Assembly: GCA_012845835.1 (NCBI GenBank)
Contig: JABAKD010000025.1
Coordinates: forward strand, 2,135,001 to 2,199,000
DNA length: 64,000 bases
Direction: 5' to 3'
Source: Undaria pinnatifida
Taxonomy: Eukaryota > Sar > Phaeophyceae > Laminariales > Alariaceae
Position 1 is the first letter of the stretch, and every line of letters starts with the position of its first letter. Under the pieces are notes generated by a model. It saw nothing but the letters and a program-made list of their open reading frames with translations. It was not told the origin of the DNA and did no database searches. Below, one piece after another: positions 9,555 through 21,171 of the stretch. The position numbers and the translations under genes are program-made.

Positions 9555-11452
9555 AAATTATCAAGAACGGAGCCGTGATCCCAGCGACAGATACCGTCGG
9601 CGGCAGCGTTGTGGATACCACGCGCATGCGTTGCCTCGAAATGCCATCCGGATGACACTTCGAGAACCCCAAGGAGACACATGAGGGCACCGGAACGCGG
9701 TTTCCAGCCCCTCCCGACATCGACGCACCCAATGCACGGCGGCCTTGTTGTCTCCTCGCAACAAAGCACAATCTCCCGTCGCTGACGGTCGATCGGCACA
9801 AGAAGACACTAGGACAAATGCCGACACAACCATGCCCAAACGTTCAAGCACGTTGATAGATAAGTCGTCCACGCCGCGAACGGACTTACTCGAGCCGCAA
9901 AACGTGACTGTTCCTGGGCTGAGGTCATAGCGCCAGTCACCACCGGTTTCGAGACAACATCGCCTGACGGCGGTTCTGGACAAGTCCGAGAACAACGTAC
10001 GTTGTGCCGGGCGCTCCAGCAAAGGATACATCGGTGCCGACAGCACCCCGCGGCGCGCATCAAGACGTTTGTCAACAAACCACTGCCATAACTCGAGATC
10101 CGCATGGACGTCGGGCCCAAGGGCATCACGCCGCCCCGGATTGGCCATTCGAACAGCGAAGTGATCACCGGCAGCGATGCGCGGCATCCCAACCAAAGCC
10201 AACAAACGATGCACGAAAAAAGACCCGGAACGAACGGCGAAAGAGATGTGCATGAGGAAACCCGCCAGCTGCGACACCTCATAGGTGCGGCAGTCGGGGG
10301 CCACTCCACTAAAAGCAATCGCAGCTTGAGGCGATTATGTGGCGGCGCCGTCACCGTAAACGCCGCTGTGTCCACCCACCAGCCCAGCACGTCGAGACGC
10401 GTGTTCCAGTTAGTGATTTTGCTGGCGGACAACAGAGGAGGGTCGGACGCGCCACGTACGCCCAACACGCGAAAGTGATCCGACGCCAACGACTGCACAG
10501 CCCGCATACAGCGACGACCGTCCGGCCACCACTGAACCTGGACAAGAATGCACGGAAAAACGACTCCCGGCGTAGCCGCCGCCACCGGAAACGGTTCGAA
10601 AATGCGAGGGAGAGACGTAACCGAACCCCCACGCTGCGCGGCAAGACGCACATGTTCGACGGCAGCCGCCCCTTGCGGGGAAACAGCCGCATCTTCAAAC
10701 GTAGGGTGGGTGTGGGAATGTTCCAGCGCAGAAGCCATCAGCCCCCAGAACCTGGGACTATTACGCCACCCGAATTGTAAGCGAAGATCCACAACTACGT
10801 ATTCGCCCATCACGAACCCAAACACCGGCGCCCCTACCGGGTCAAGTAAGACTTGACGAAAGGCGTCTTTCCCGTCAACGCGGCAAAGGACGATTCTAGC
10901 TGAGGGACCGAGCAACTGCCGCAAAAACAACACCCGTAAAAAACACACCCCGGAACACATTGCCGAGCTCGCAGGACGGGGCGGAGAAAAAATCGGTATC
11001 GTCGTTAACGCTGAAATGGCCGCCCGCGCGCGCAAACGTGAGATAGTGAATGATGGGAAACTTAGGCTAGAGCACGACGGCCAACGGCGAAACACGTAAA
11101 CCCGGAATATCGGACGCGGAACATAATTTAAACACCAAAGCCCGACCATGAACCTCGTCAGCACAAAAATCGTTTGGTTAACAGCAACGGCATGGGGGGC
11201 GACGCTCGGGTGGTTACCGTATGCAAGCTCAACAGTCAGATTACCCCCCCGCGCAACACACACCGGGGAAGCCGGTGCCAAAACGCGGAGCAACTGGTCA
11301 ACACGAGGAAAGTTCTTGACGGTACCAAACCAATGACGAACGATGTGAGAACTAATAAGTGGGGCGATCCGAGCCGATCCGGCAGCAGACGTAAACAATT
11401 TAACATTGCCGGGGCAGGCACGCAAAAGAGACGACCCCGCGCTGGCAACCAC
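9470..11452 (-). pseudogene. Reverse transcriptase and RNase H of the DIRS-like element
   Basis: RT blocks: SSHIVRHWFGTVKNFPRVDQ (N-terminal), then in another frame PKFPIIHYLTFA and HFSVNDDTDFF (about 11080-10960), then RVDGKDAFRQVLLDPVGAP and LRLQFGWRNSPRFWGLMA (about 10890-10750), then VQWWPDGRRCMRAVQSL. The YxDD box expected just before VQWW is absent: the sequence runs TPGVVFPCILVQVQWW, as if a few codons were deleted. RNase H follows in a new frame (10304-9561): TLFSDLSR (Asp), INVLERLGM (Glu), LLRGDNKAAVHWV (Asp), and ATHARGIHNAAADG in yet another frame (9799-9470). There are at least three frame changes and one stop, so no active protein. Confidence 0.8.
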
Positions 11453-11500
11453 ATCGAGATTCGCGGAACCTGTTAACGATACCGACCGCGTTACCCTATC

Positions 11501-12028
11501 CTACGCGGCGCGCCACCCCTCAACCACCGAATCCAACTGCGTGTGCGCGCGCTCGCCGTCGGTCGAGCCGTGTCCGCACCCCCAGTAAAATTCCGAACGT
11601 CGAACACGTTCGCTATGGGTAACTGCATCTCCGCGCGCGACCGATAATCCAATTCCTACAATGCGCGCCGAGACTAACGTACACGCACGCGCGCGCTCCC
11701 CATGGCCACCTCTATTCCCGAAAATGACGGACCCCGGAGCAACGGGTACACGCTCGCGCCCAACGCCGCCTTCGCCCGCCTGCGCCTCCAACGCGCGCCC
11801 CCGCAACCCGCCCGTGACCCCGCGGACTGCCGGTACGGTCGGCATGCCGCCAACGTCGACCGTCGACGCAGCTCCTCCATCAACCGCCAACGCCGCAGCC
11901 GCACCCCCGGAGGTTGGACCCAACACGCGGCCGCCAATCTTAATTGTTGACGCAGCCGCTACATCCACCGCCGGCGCCGCAGCTGCCACCGCAAAGGTTG
12001 GCTCCACCTGGCGGCAGGGCCCGTGTCT
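11501..12028 (-). pseudogene. Ala/Gly-rich segment between Gag-like and RT frames
   Basis: A minus-strand open stretch (about 168 codons) rich in Ala, Gly, Val and Arg and lacking a known domain. Several overlapping frames are open because of high GC. By position it is the C-terminal part of the Gag-like protein or the N-terminal extension of the polyprotein. The frame ends just before the RT start, so a frameshift or separate translation is needed to join them. Confidence 0.35.
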
Positions 12029-13387
12029 TCATCCAGAACCAGAACCAGCGCCTCTACCCCCCTCGGCCCCCTGTTCCCGCCCGCGGGGAGGACCGCACGC
12101 AGCGACAACGCCCGCGACCCTCCTCCTTGCCGCCACCACGCTTCCACCGCCTTCCCCCCTGCGAGCGGGTGGAGATGGCGAGGACGTTGAGGCCGCGGGG
12201 GCCTCGTGCAGGAACTTACACGGAAACCAGTTGTGTTCACTGGTGCGCGCGAACATCCGACAGGCCTGGGGGAGACTTGAATTGGCCTTTCCCTTGGACC
12301 CGGGCGACCCAGCGGGGGAAGCGATAGTATTACGCTTGGTGGGCCTGTCTCCGCCGGAACCGATGCTGCTGATTACGAGCCGGAGCACTTGCCCCCCGAC
12401 GCGGCAAAATTCTAGAGTGCGCACGAAAGTGGGTATGGGTGGAGGGTCGAACACCGTGCCAGGTGGGGGAGGGACAACAACGGGGGAAGACCGCTGCAGA
12501 GCACGCATGAGCTCACTCACCCACAAAGCGATGTCGCGGTTGACCATATCGCACAGCACTGCATGCGCGTCCGGGACGGACAGCATACTGTAGTTGCTGA
12601 AGGTGTGCCCCCGCAAGCCCATGACCGCCACCGTAAACGCGTCGCCAAGGGCGTTGACCCGCGCCAGACAGGAGACATCGTGGGCGACCCCAGGCGAGAG
12701 ACAGAAAGAATCGCAACGACGGCCAATTTCGAGAGGTCGAGACGGTCGGCGACCATGAGGAAGTGCCCGATGGGCCCGTCCAAGCGGGTCCCAGCCCCGA
12801 CGTCAAAGAAACTGAAGGACCGAAGCTGGGACGCGACGTTGGCTGTCACGTGGATAGCCTCCCCCACAAATGACTGGAGGTCAGCGGGAGAGTCCTCGAG
12901 GTTCGGGGGGATACGCCCTCGAATAATCCACAGCTTCCTAGCTGTGTTGACCTTGTTCAAAATGGTCGTTTCGGTGGCAAGTTTTGCTTTTTGGCGCTGC
13001 CATTCCTGAGCATCGCCGTCGTCCCGGGAGGCTACCCGACCAGAGTTGTTCTCCACGAACTGTCGAACGATGATGTCGAGATTAGCTACCTGATCAGCGC
13101 AGGCAGCCGCTACCTCGCCGGAGGAAGAAGCGGTTGCCGATAAGTCGGCAATTTTTTCGTCAAGGCGCTTATGGACCCGCGCGAATTCGGCTTCAACCTG
13201 TCGGGCCCACGTGGCACAGTAATCCAAGGCAAGGCCGCACCGATCGCTGGCGCCCGGAGGAGGACCCCGAGCCCACAAGAGCTGCGGCGGCCCGGACACG
13301 CAGAGTAGCCTCCGCCTCAGCTCTGGCGGCCGCAGGCGCCGCGGCACCCGGCCAGTCTATCACACCTTGGACCTGTCTCGCTGACAA
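12029..13387 (-). pseudogene. Gag-like protein of the DIRS-like element
   Basis: First protein of the element. A frame starting at 13387 (MSARQVQGVIDWPG) shifts near 13250 into the main frame (13347-12517), which has a coiled-coil-like helix (QVEAEFARVHKRLDEKIADL), LWIIRGRIPPNLED and GPIGHFLMVADRLDLSKL. Near 12697 it shifts again: AILSVS continues as PGVAHDVSCLARVNALGDAF in the frame of 12631-12029, followed by LRGHTFSNYSML and a short NWFPCKFLHEAP block. The long overlapping frame on the plus strand is a GC-rich shadow. Assignment as Gag rests on position, since DIRS Gag proteins are poorly conserved. Confidence 0.55.
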
Positions 13388-13590
13388 TCCTTCTCTCTTC
13401 CCTGCGTGCTTCGCTTGCTAGTCAACAACCAGACAGACTGATCCAAGGTTCTCTTTGCTATACCAGGACAAGTACAAGTAACCACCGGCGTTTATCTCAT
13501 TGGTCAACGTGCAATAACCCTGAACTTCTTCCGTACATACAAAACCCCATGTTTCCTCATGCCTCGATAATAACACGCTATTCCTGGGTT
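13357..13590. repeat. Direct repeat 'a', right copy (element 5' side)
   Basis: Same block order as the left copy, including CCAGACAGACTGATCC and GACAAGTACAAGTAACCACC. The candidate Gag start lies at its inner edge, so the promoter would sit inside or just outside this repeat. Confidence 0.75.
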
Positions 13591-14186
13591 CAGAAATAAT
13601 CGAGGCCAGAAATCGACGGATCTGGTGATTTCTGAGCCCAGAAATACCAGCTCTTCCAACCTCTCAGAACTGGGATTATTTGTCTTTTGGATGCCACCTC
13701 GTACCAAATATCACATGTCACCACTGCCTCCTCTGTACCTGGTATGATTCCTATCTGTTGTACACGTCAGCCATCACCCACAACAAAGAATCACCAACAC
13801 ACATACGACAGCACACCGCGCTTGTGTGCGAGACAGAGCTTCGTCCTCACACACAAACACGACAGCAGCAGCAGCAGCACCACCATCAACACCACCATAG
13901 CAGCAGCACAGCAGCACTACAGCAGCAGCACAGTAGCAGAGACAGCAGCAGAGACAGCACCAGAGGCGGTGGTGACCTAACGTCGCCGGCGACAATGCAC
14001 GTGCCAGAGTTCAAAAATAAAGTCAAACGGCAAAACAAGACCTACCAATTCAGCATAAAACCACTTTCCAAAACTCATAAGCCATAATGGACGCCCCTTA
14101 TTTCTGATGCAGTTATTTCTGGAGCCTCAAAACTACAAAAATAATCGCCAGAAATAATCTCTCAAAATTTTTCCATAATAGTAGGC
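13591..14186. other. Insert X between repeats a and b
   Basis: Present on the right only. Both edges carry several AGAAATAA/TTATTTCTGG-type words (13600-13650 and 14100-14150), which could be short inverted ends of an inserted element, but the match is too weak to call. It contains a CAG-rich tract and a TACCTGGTA 9-mer at 13736-13744. Confidence 0.35.
13862..13966. repeat. Interrupted (CAG)n/(CAC)n microsatellite
   Basis: About 100 bases of CAG triplets interrupted by CAC, CAT and AGA. Open in several frames on both strands and not evidence of a protein. Confidence 0.85.
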
Positions 14187-14235
14187 CTAATCGTTCACTC
14201 ATATTGGAATTTTCATGCCTTTTTTGGCAAATTCT
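14187..14235. repeat. Direct repeat 'b', right copy
   Basis: AATCGTTCACTCATATTGG followed by ATGCCTTTTTTGGCAAA. Partner of 7748-7798. Marks the outer right limit of the retroelement as far as can be seen. Confidence 0.65.
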
Positions 14236-14439
14236 TCCTTCAAAGTTCGGTCGGCAGGATTAGTCTATTTAGTAGAGTTTTTAGGTTGAATTCTTTTAAC
14301 GCAAACACACAAATACATTATTTTCGCATTTTCGTATTTCGTACATTCATTCATATAACTTCAACTTAATTCACATACACCCTTCTATCTGTGTTGTCAC
14401 CACAATAATCCGTTCTTTATACCCAACGATATCGTCAAT

Positions 14440-14770
14440 CATCGGTACACTCAGAGTCAATGCTGGTTCTTCCTAGAGCGATACAAATTCTTCCGTGGTC
14501 ACCGCATGTGAAACAGAGTAAAACAAACAGTCGCAATTCATCAAGGTAACGCAAGTAAAGCGCTGCTAGCGTACCGGATATTATGAGGAAAGACACAACA
14601 ATCAAGCCAGAGAACATGAAGAAAGAGAAAAAACATACAATCAAACAAACAGACACACAAACGACAGGTGCCCTGAAGAGTGTAATGCAAGAAGATCGGA
14701 AAGCAAAGGAAAGGGTGCCATTGCCAGAGGAACACCATACCAAAAACACGATCGACTAGGCCTGGCACCA
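14440..14770 (-). repeat. Interspersed repeat 'G', copy 2
   Basis: Reverse complement of the 3885-4215 copy: same TGGCAATGG-like start, GTACGCTAGCA block, GTGACCACGGAA signature and terminal CTCTGAGTGTACC. About 330 bases. Confidence 0.6.
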
Positions 14771-14834
14771 CGCGTACAGCTAGCCCCTACACAAAAAACA
14801 CACCACGCGTACAGTTAGCCCCTACATGTAACAC

Positions 14835-15275
14835 ATGTTCCCTCCACCCCCCCCACAAGAAGGATATAGAGTTTCCACGCACAAGTTGAGCTGCCCCCCC
14901 TGTCCCTCCCCCCCTTCCCCCCTCCCGCCCCCCTTTCGATCAAAATCAGCCCCCCACGCCTATAAAAACTCCGCTCTCCCCTCACCGGTTATTCGACTTA
15001 GAGGAATCACTTCGTAAACTGATGCATTTTCTTCCACAGCTGTCAGATTTTGTCCCCCTCAGAAACGGGTTTTATAGTTTTCGCACACAGACCGCTTAAC
15101 ACCACCCGGTTGGCCCTGATAGCTACACTGTAGTTGCAAGGGGAGTCGCCGACCTCCCTTATTGAGGACACACACCCGTGATACACGCGATCGTGGAGTA
15201 TCACACACAGCTTGAAAAAAAGAGTTTCGACAAAATCTTCGATCTCACAGCTGGAGTGTATTTATATTTGTATAA
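14835..15275 (-). mobile_element. Modular G-tract repeat, partial arm S3-S2-S1
   Basis: Inverted orientation: C-runs, then the end of S2 (CTCACCGGTTATTCGACTTA), ACAGCTGTCAGATTTTGTCC, GACCCTGATAGCTACACTGT, and S1 ending CACAGCTGGAGTGTATTTA. The outer modules S4-S6 are missing, so it is truncated. It lies head-to-head with the next complete copy. Confidence 0.75.
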
Positions 15276-15284
15276 TATAATACG

Positions 15285-15360
15285 CACGATTAGAGTAACA
15301 CGCACAAGCTTGCAAAGATGAGTTCCGACCAAATCTTCGATCTAACAGCTGGAGTGTATT
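15285..15360 (-). repeat. Extra S1 module between two heads
   Basis: An isolated S1 (CAAGCTTGCAAAGATGAG ... ACAGCTGGAGTGTATTTTA), inverted, wedged between the heads of the copies on either side. With the plus-strand S1 at 15375 it forms a short AT-loop hairpin. Confidence 0.7.
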
Positions 15361-15374
15361 TTATGTTATCAAAA

Positions 15375-16310
15375 ATGAAAATACACTCCAGCTGTGAGAT
15401 CGAAGATTTGGTCGAAACTCATATTTGCAAGCTGTGTGTGATACCCCGATCGCGCGTGTTACGAGTTGTGTGTCCTTATTAAGGATATGGGTCGGCGACT
15501 CCCCTTACAACTACAGTGTAGCTATCAGGGTCAACAGGGTGATTTTAGTCAGTCTGTGCGCGGAAACTATAAAACCCTTTTCTGAGGGGGACAAAATCTG
15601 ACAGCTATGGAGGGAAATGTATCCTTTTATCAAGTGAATCTTGTAAGTCGAATAACCGGTGAGGGAGGGGGGGGGGGGGGATTTTGAAGGACGTAGGGGC
15701 CTGGTTTTGATCAAAAGCGAGCGGGTTTGGAGGGAGGGAGGGGGGGGGAAAGGGGGGGCAATTTGTGCATGTAAGCTATAAAATCTTTCAAGGGGATAAA
15801 TCTGACGGTTTAGGAGGAAAAAAAAATGCACCAGTTTATTATTGGGGGGGGGGGGGGGGGGTTGGGGCAGGGGGGGGGTCGTGTGGGGCAGCTCAGTATG
15901 TGCGTGGAAACTATACATTATTTTGAGGGGATAAATGTGACGGTTTTGGAAGTAATGCATCAGTTTATCATGTATATCCTGGGGTAAGTCGTACGATCAG
16001 TGAGTAGAGAGAGGGTGGAGTGTTTGAGAGGGTGCGGTTGGGATGGGTTGGGGGGGGGTGGGGCCGGGGGGGGCGGGGGGGGAGGGGGCGAAGGAAGGGT
16101 TTTAGGTGAAGGGTTTGTTATACGTGTGGTGCTAGGTCTAGGCGATAGTGCTGGTGATGGGGAAGAAGGGGGCGGTCGGGGCGGGGGGGGGGGGGGAAGC
16201 AGCGGCATGGATGGCTCTCGAAAGATAATAAGGTGATATCCTGTGCGTGAAGTGTTTATTAATGTGGCGGATTTCGATATTTGGTGGGGCGTTTGAGCAA
16301 GGGAGAGCGA

Positions 16311-16346
<36 letters not shown>

Positions 16347-18745
16347 GAGGAGGTTAAGGTCACAAAAAAATTTCAAATACACTTCGGCTGTGAGATCAAT
16401 GATATGTAGGGGCTTGTTATACGCGTGGTGCTAGGTCTAGGCGATCGTGCGGGTGGTTGGAAAAGAGGGGGCGTTGGAGGGGGGGAGGGGTGGGAAGAAA
16501 AAGATTTGAAAACTACGTCATGGATGGTGAGAAAGGTAATGACGTGATATCAACTGCGTATAGGTGTTTATTCCTCTGGCCGATATCGATTGTGAGTGGG
16601 GCGTTTAGACAAACTAGGCGGAAGGGGGGGGTTTGGGGGACGGGACGGGGGGGGGGGGGGGGGGAAGGGTTGGGGTTTTTTATGAACAAGAGGGGTCAGG
16701 GGAGGGGGAGGGGAGGGGGCGGGGGGCGGGGGGCGGGACATTTCAATATGTGCGCGGAAACTATAAATCCTCAAAGGGAACAAACCTGACGATTGAAGCA
16801 ATAAGACATCCCTTTATATCATCTGGCTTGTGATGTTTACTATTCTAGAAGGTTTGATGTTCGATGCAGCATGCAACCCAGTGTTTACGTGTAGTAAATA
16901 TTGTGTTAAATATTCATAAATTGTTGTTGTGTGATACATGGATCGAAAGCTAGAATTTTTTATAGAACATTTGTAGTTACCATTATTTTCTGACATCGCT
17001 AACTATAAGAAAGAGATACGTATTGTCATAATACAACAGGCGAGGTGATGTGGTCATGCACTGTTTGTCACCGCCATCATACATTTACCAATATGTTCTG
17101 ACATCGCTAATTATACGAAAGAGATACGTATTGCTAAATACAGCATGCGAGGTGATTTATAATTATCATACAGATTAAAATACGCTCCAGCTACGAGATC
17201 GAAGATTTGGTCGAAACTCGTATTTGCAAGCTTGTGTGTCATACTCCGATCGCGCGTATTACGCATATATGTACGGGCTTGCTATACGCGTGTTGCTGGG
17301 TCTAGGCGATCGTGCCGGTGGTGGCGAAGGAGGGGGCGTTGGGGGGGCGGGGGCGGTGGGACAGAATGAAAAGTACGTCATGGATGGTTAGAAAGATAAT
17401 GACGTGATATCAACTGCGTATAGAGGTGTTTATTACTCTGGCCGATTTCGATTGTAGGTGGGGCGTTTGAACAAAAGGGTGGGGAGAAGCTTCATTATTT
17501 GCGCGAAAACTATGAACCCTTAATTAAAGGCGACAAATCTGACGTTGTAGCAAGAAGACATCACTTTGTATCACCTGCCTTGGTATTGTTTTTTATTTCA
17601 AGCGATTTTACGTGTTAGATTCCTAGAAAGATAATGAGGTGATGTGAGTCGGCTGGTAGTGTTTACTACTCTGGCAGATTTTGTTTTTGGGTGGGGCGTT
17701 TAAACAAGAGGGATCCGGTGGGGGCGGGGGCGGGCGGGACACTTCCATATGTGCGCGGAAAGTACTACTCCTTAACGGGGACAAAATCTGACGGTTGTAA
17801 CAAGAAGGCATCCCTACATATCACCTGCCTGGTATTGCTTATTATTCTAGAAGATTTGATGTTAGATGTGGTATGTAACACAATCTTTATACTATATGTG
17901 ACCTAAACCTGTTGAAAACCCTCCCCCCCCCCCCCCCCCTCACCTTTGTTTTTCTTTTTCTCGCTTCCTCTCGCTCAAACGCCCCACCTAACATCGAAAT
18001 CTACTAGAGTAATAAACACTTCTACGCACTTGATATGTGTCTTTCTAGAGCCATCCATGCCGCTGCTTCAATTCACCCCCCCCCCCCCCCCCCCCCAACG
18101 ACCCCTTCTTCCCCACCACCCGCACAATCGCCTAGACCTACCACCACGCGTATAGCAAACCTCTACATCTATGCGACCTAGAGTTGTTAAAAAACCCTTT
18201 CGCCCCCCCCCCCCCATGCGCCCCTCCCCCCCCCCCCCCCGACCCTCTCGAACCTCCGCCTTCTCCTCACTGGTTGTAGGACTTACAGGATATACGTGAT
18301 AAACTGATACTTTCCATCCGACACCGTATAGTGTATCCCCTTAAAGGATTTATAGTTTCCACGCACATATTGAGCTGCCCCGCCCGTCCGGTCCGCCCCC
18401 CCCGCGCTCCCTTTTGCTCCAACCCAGGCCCCCACGTCCTTTAAAGCTCCATTCTCCCCTCACCGGTTATTCGACTTACAGGATTTACTTGATAAAGTGA
18501 TGCAGTTCCTTCCACAGCTGTCAGATTTTGTCCCCCTTGAAAACGGGTTTTATAGTTTCCGCGCACAGACTGACTAAAATCATCCTGTTGACCCTGATAG
18601 CTACACTGTAGCTGTAAGGGGAGTCGCCGACCTATATCCTTAATGAGGACACACAACTCGTAATACGCGCGATCGGGGTATCACACACAGCTTGCAAAGA
18701 CGAGTTTCGACATAATCCTCGATCTCACAGTGAGAGTGTATATTT
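15375..18745. mobile_element. Complete fold-back element of the modular G-tract family
   Basis: Left arm (15375-16375): S1, S2, S3 twice, S4, S5, S6 on the plus strand with G-runs. Centre (16376-17905): repeated S4/S5/S3-like blocks and a tail with GAGGTGATGTGGTC. Right arm (17906-18745): S6, S5, S4, S3, S2, S1 in inverted order with C-runs, ending in an S1 at 18740. The arms mirror each other in module order over about 0.8-1 kb. Outer ends lie in AT-rich sequence. No open frame in the centre resembles a transposase, so it is non-autonomous. Confidence 0.75.
16376..17905 (+). repeat. Centre of the fold-back: reiterated internal modules
   Basis: Contains an S1-like start twice (16378 and 17172), S4 twice (GGTGCTAGGTCTAGGCGATC near 16430 and a variant near 17290), S5 three times (GTGTTTATT...CTCTGGC) and three S3-like blocks (TGTGCGCGGAAACTATAAA at 16749; variants near 17500 and 17750) that end in ATCACCTGCCTGGTATTG-like sequence and TTATTCTAGAAG. 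So the interior arose by local duplication of arm modules. The tail block at 16990-17160 is itself a diverged doublet. Confidence 0.65.
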
Positions 18746-18789
18746 TTTATAAATATTTGTCTAATTCGTGCTGAAGAGAAACAGATACA

Positions 18790-19130
18790 TAAATCTATAT
18801 ATAATCCTCCTTTGGTGTAAGGGATTTGGTCAGGAGTTTTTTTATTGTCTCGGATGAAGTATGCGATTCGTGGAACTGGAATTCTCGGTCGAATATAGCT
18901 TCGATCGAGCGCCGCCTTCGGGGGACGGCTCCAACGCCCCTTGCCCTGCCGTGTCCGTTCCGCACATTATCGTGAACGCGGACGGATGCCGAGCAAGACA
19001 AGCGAGAAGTTGCAAAAATACCGCATGTCGAGCAGGAATTTCGGAGAAACTTGGTGGAATCTCTTATGTCTGCAACGCCTGGAAGATTTACAAAATTGGC
19101 ATCATTTCCAAACGGTACTTGATAATGTTT
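18790..19130 (+). repeat. Interspersed repeat 'H', copy 1
   Basis: GGATTTGGTCAG, then GGAACTGGAATTC, CGAGCGCCG, ACGGCTCCAAC and GTGAACGCGGACGGATGCCGA. Matches 25895-26260 in the same orientation. It directly follows a fold-back head in both places, which suggests a shared insertion preference or one joint ancestral arrangement. Confidence 0.55.
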
Positions 19131-19384
19131 GGAATTGTGCGGTGGCTTACTCTGGAGCGTTAGTTTCATTGCTGTACTTTACTAGGTCGTTTGGTTTCTT
19201 GCTCGGCCTTTATTGTTTTTGTTTCTGCTCGTTTTGCCAGTTGGAAATTCATTTTTTTAGTGTATGGGTTCACCGAAAACGTGACACAAATTACCGACAA
19301 TATCCCACAACTTCGCGACACAGATTACCGACGGCAAGACGATTCGTGACAAAACAACTTCCATATCATGGTATTTTCACGTAA

Positions 19385-20765
19385 CAGAATCTCGAGACAA
19401 AACCAAGCAGGTAGAAGAGCCGTCTTTTCGACCTTTGGCCCTGGCTTCAGCACAGCCGCTGACACTCCAGGCCGCCTCTGCTGTAGGCATGAACGAGTGC
19501 GGTTGATTCGCAGCGAACTATCCCGCTGTGCTCGCTTCTACGTGGCCATTGTCCATGCCATTTCATGTCACCTTCTTTCTGTTTTGAGCTCGTCGTCGTA
19601 CGGTTGAGGTACGAGGAAACCCGTACGTACTGGGTGAGAAGGGCAGAATGTACGACGAGCATGAACGCCAACTGACGACATTGGCAAACACGCAACATCA
19701 GGTGTAGCAGCAGTAGCGGAAGGGCAAAACTTCTAGCACATACTGCAGCAACTAGTAGCAACCAGAACCACAGCAGATAGCTCAAAGTGCAGTACGAGTG
19801 CCGTTGGCAAGTTCAGTCGTACACGCATCACTCTGTCCAATATCATATAGCAGAATCTCGAGACAAAACCAAGCAGGTAGAAGAGCCGTCTCTTCGGCCT
19901 TTGGCCCTGGCTTTAGCACGGCCGCTGACACTTCAGGCAGCCTCTGCTGTAGGTATGAACGAGTGCGGTTAATTCGCAACGAACTATCACGCTGTGCTCG
20001 CTTCTATGTGGCCATTGTCCATGACATTTCATGTCACCTCCCTTCTGTTTGGAGTTCGTCGTCGTACGGTTGAGGTAGGAGGAAACCCGTGCGTACTGGG
20101 TGAGAACAGCAGTATGTACGACGAGCATGTACGCCAACTGACGACATTGACAAACACGCAACATCAGGTGTACCAGCAGTAGCGGAAGGGCAAAACTTCT
20201 AGCACATACTGCAGCAACTAGTAGCAACCAGAACCACAGCAGATAGCTCAAAGTGCAGTACGAGTGCCGTTGGCAAGTTCAGTCGTACACGCATCACTCT
20301 GTCCAATATAGTATAGCAGAATTTCGAGACAAAACCAAGCAGGTAGAGTCGTCTCTTCGGCCTTTGGCCCTGGCCGCTGACACTCCAGGCAGCCTCTGCT
20401 GTAGGCATGAACGAGTGTGCTTGATTCGCAGCGAACTATCCCGCTGTGCTCGCTTCTATGTGGCCATTGTCCATGCCATTTCATGTCACCTTCTTTCTGT
20501 TTTGAGCTCGTCGTCGTACGGGTGAGGTACGAGGAAACCCGTGCGTACTGGGTGAGAACAGCAGTATGTACGACGAGCATGAACGCTAACTGACGACATT
20601 GACAAACACACAACATCAGGTGTAGCAGCAGTAGCGGAAGGGCAAAACTTCTAGCACATACTGCAGCAACTAGTAGCAACCAGAACCACAGCAGATAGCT
20701 CAAAGTGCAGCACGAGTGCCGTTGACAAGTTTAGTCGTACACGCATCACTCTGTCCAATATATAA
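19385..20765. repeat. Three tandem units of about 466 bp
   Basis: Units start at 19385, 19851 and 20317 with CAGAATCTCGAGACAAAACC (one change in unit 3) and end CATCACTCTGTCCAATAT. Unit 3 is shorter by about 14 bases because of small deletions near 20350. Each unit keeps a minus-strand frame starting MSYLLWFWLLLVAAVC, signal-peptide-like. However, most differences between units change the amino acid, so there is no sign of selection on a protein. It is read as a locus-specific satellite. Confidence 0.85.
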
Positions 20766-21171
20766 CAACCGTTTTATGTTTATATTGATGAAGTAAAAAT
20801 ATGACATTTCCTGTAATAATGATACGTCGTACAAGCGGACGTTCTGGTGTGCTGCTGCCGTGAGACCATCGAGCACACCGCATGTTTTACCCAAACAAGA
20901 GCCAACAAGAGGCAGGGCACAGGGGCCCCCAACACAGAGACACGTGACAATCACGGTCAGCTGTTGTTCGCGTAATTGGCCGGTAGTCCGTGCTTCGGTG
21001 GGGTATCGGAAGTCGTTCGTAGTACTGCTGTAGACCGTAAAAAAACCACGTGACATCCCGTTCTGGTGGCAGATTCGCCAGTAGACCCTCCAAGATTTTT
21101 TTTTTTTCTTATTCTTGGCTCAATGCACACATTTCCATTCTTTTCTCTTCTTATTTGTTTTTTGTTTCCTT

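Larger units (their letters stand above)
7748..14235 (-). mobile_element. DIRS-like tyrosine-recombinase retroelement, decayed
   Basis: A minus-strand unit in the order Gag-like (13387-12029), RT plus RNase H (11452-9470), tyrosine recombinase (9554-8375). This gene set defines the DIRS order, which integrates through a circle using a recombinase instead of an integrase. There is no aspartic protease or DDE integrase, which excludes Ty1/Ty3-type LTR elements. Two kinds of direct repeat frame it: 'a' (7811-8045 and 13357-13590) and 'b' (7748-7798 and 14187-14235), giving b-a-genes-a-X-b. About 600 bases (X) separate the right-hand a and b. Every gene carries lesions, so it is dead. Confidence 0.75.

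Noticed and set aside
11661-12593. 310-codon plus-strand Pro/Ala/Thr-rich frame
   Set aside because: GC-rich shadow of the minus-strand Gag-like region; it starts and stops without relation to any domain.
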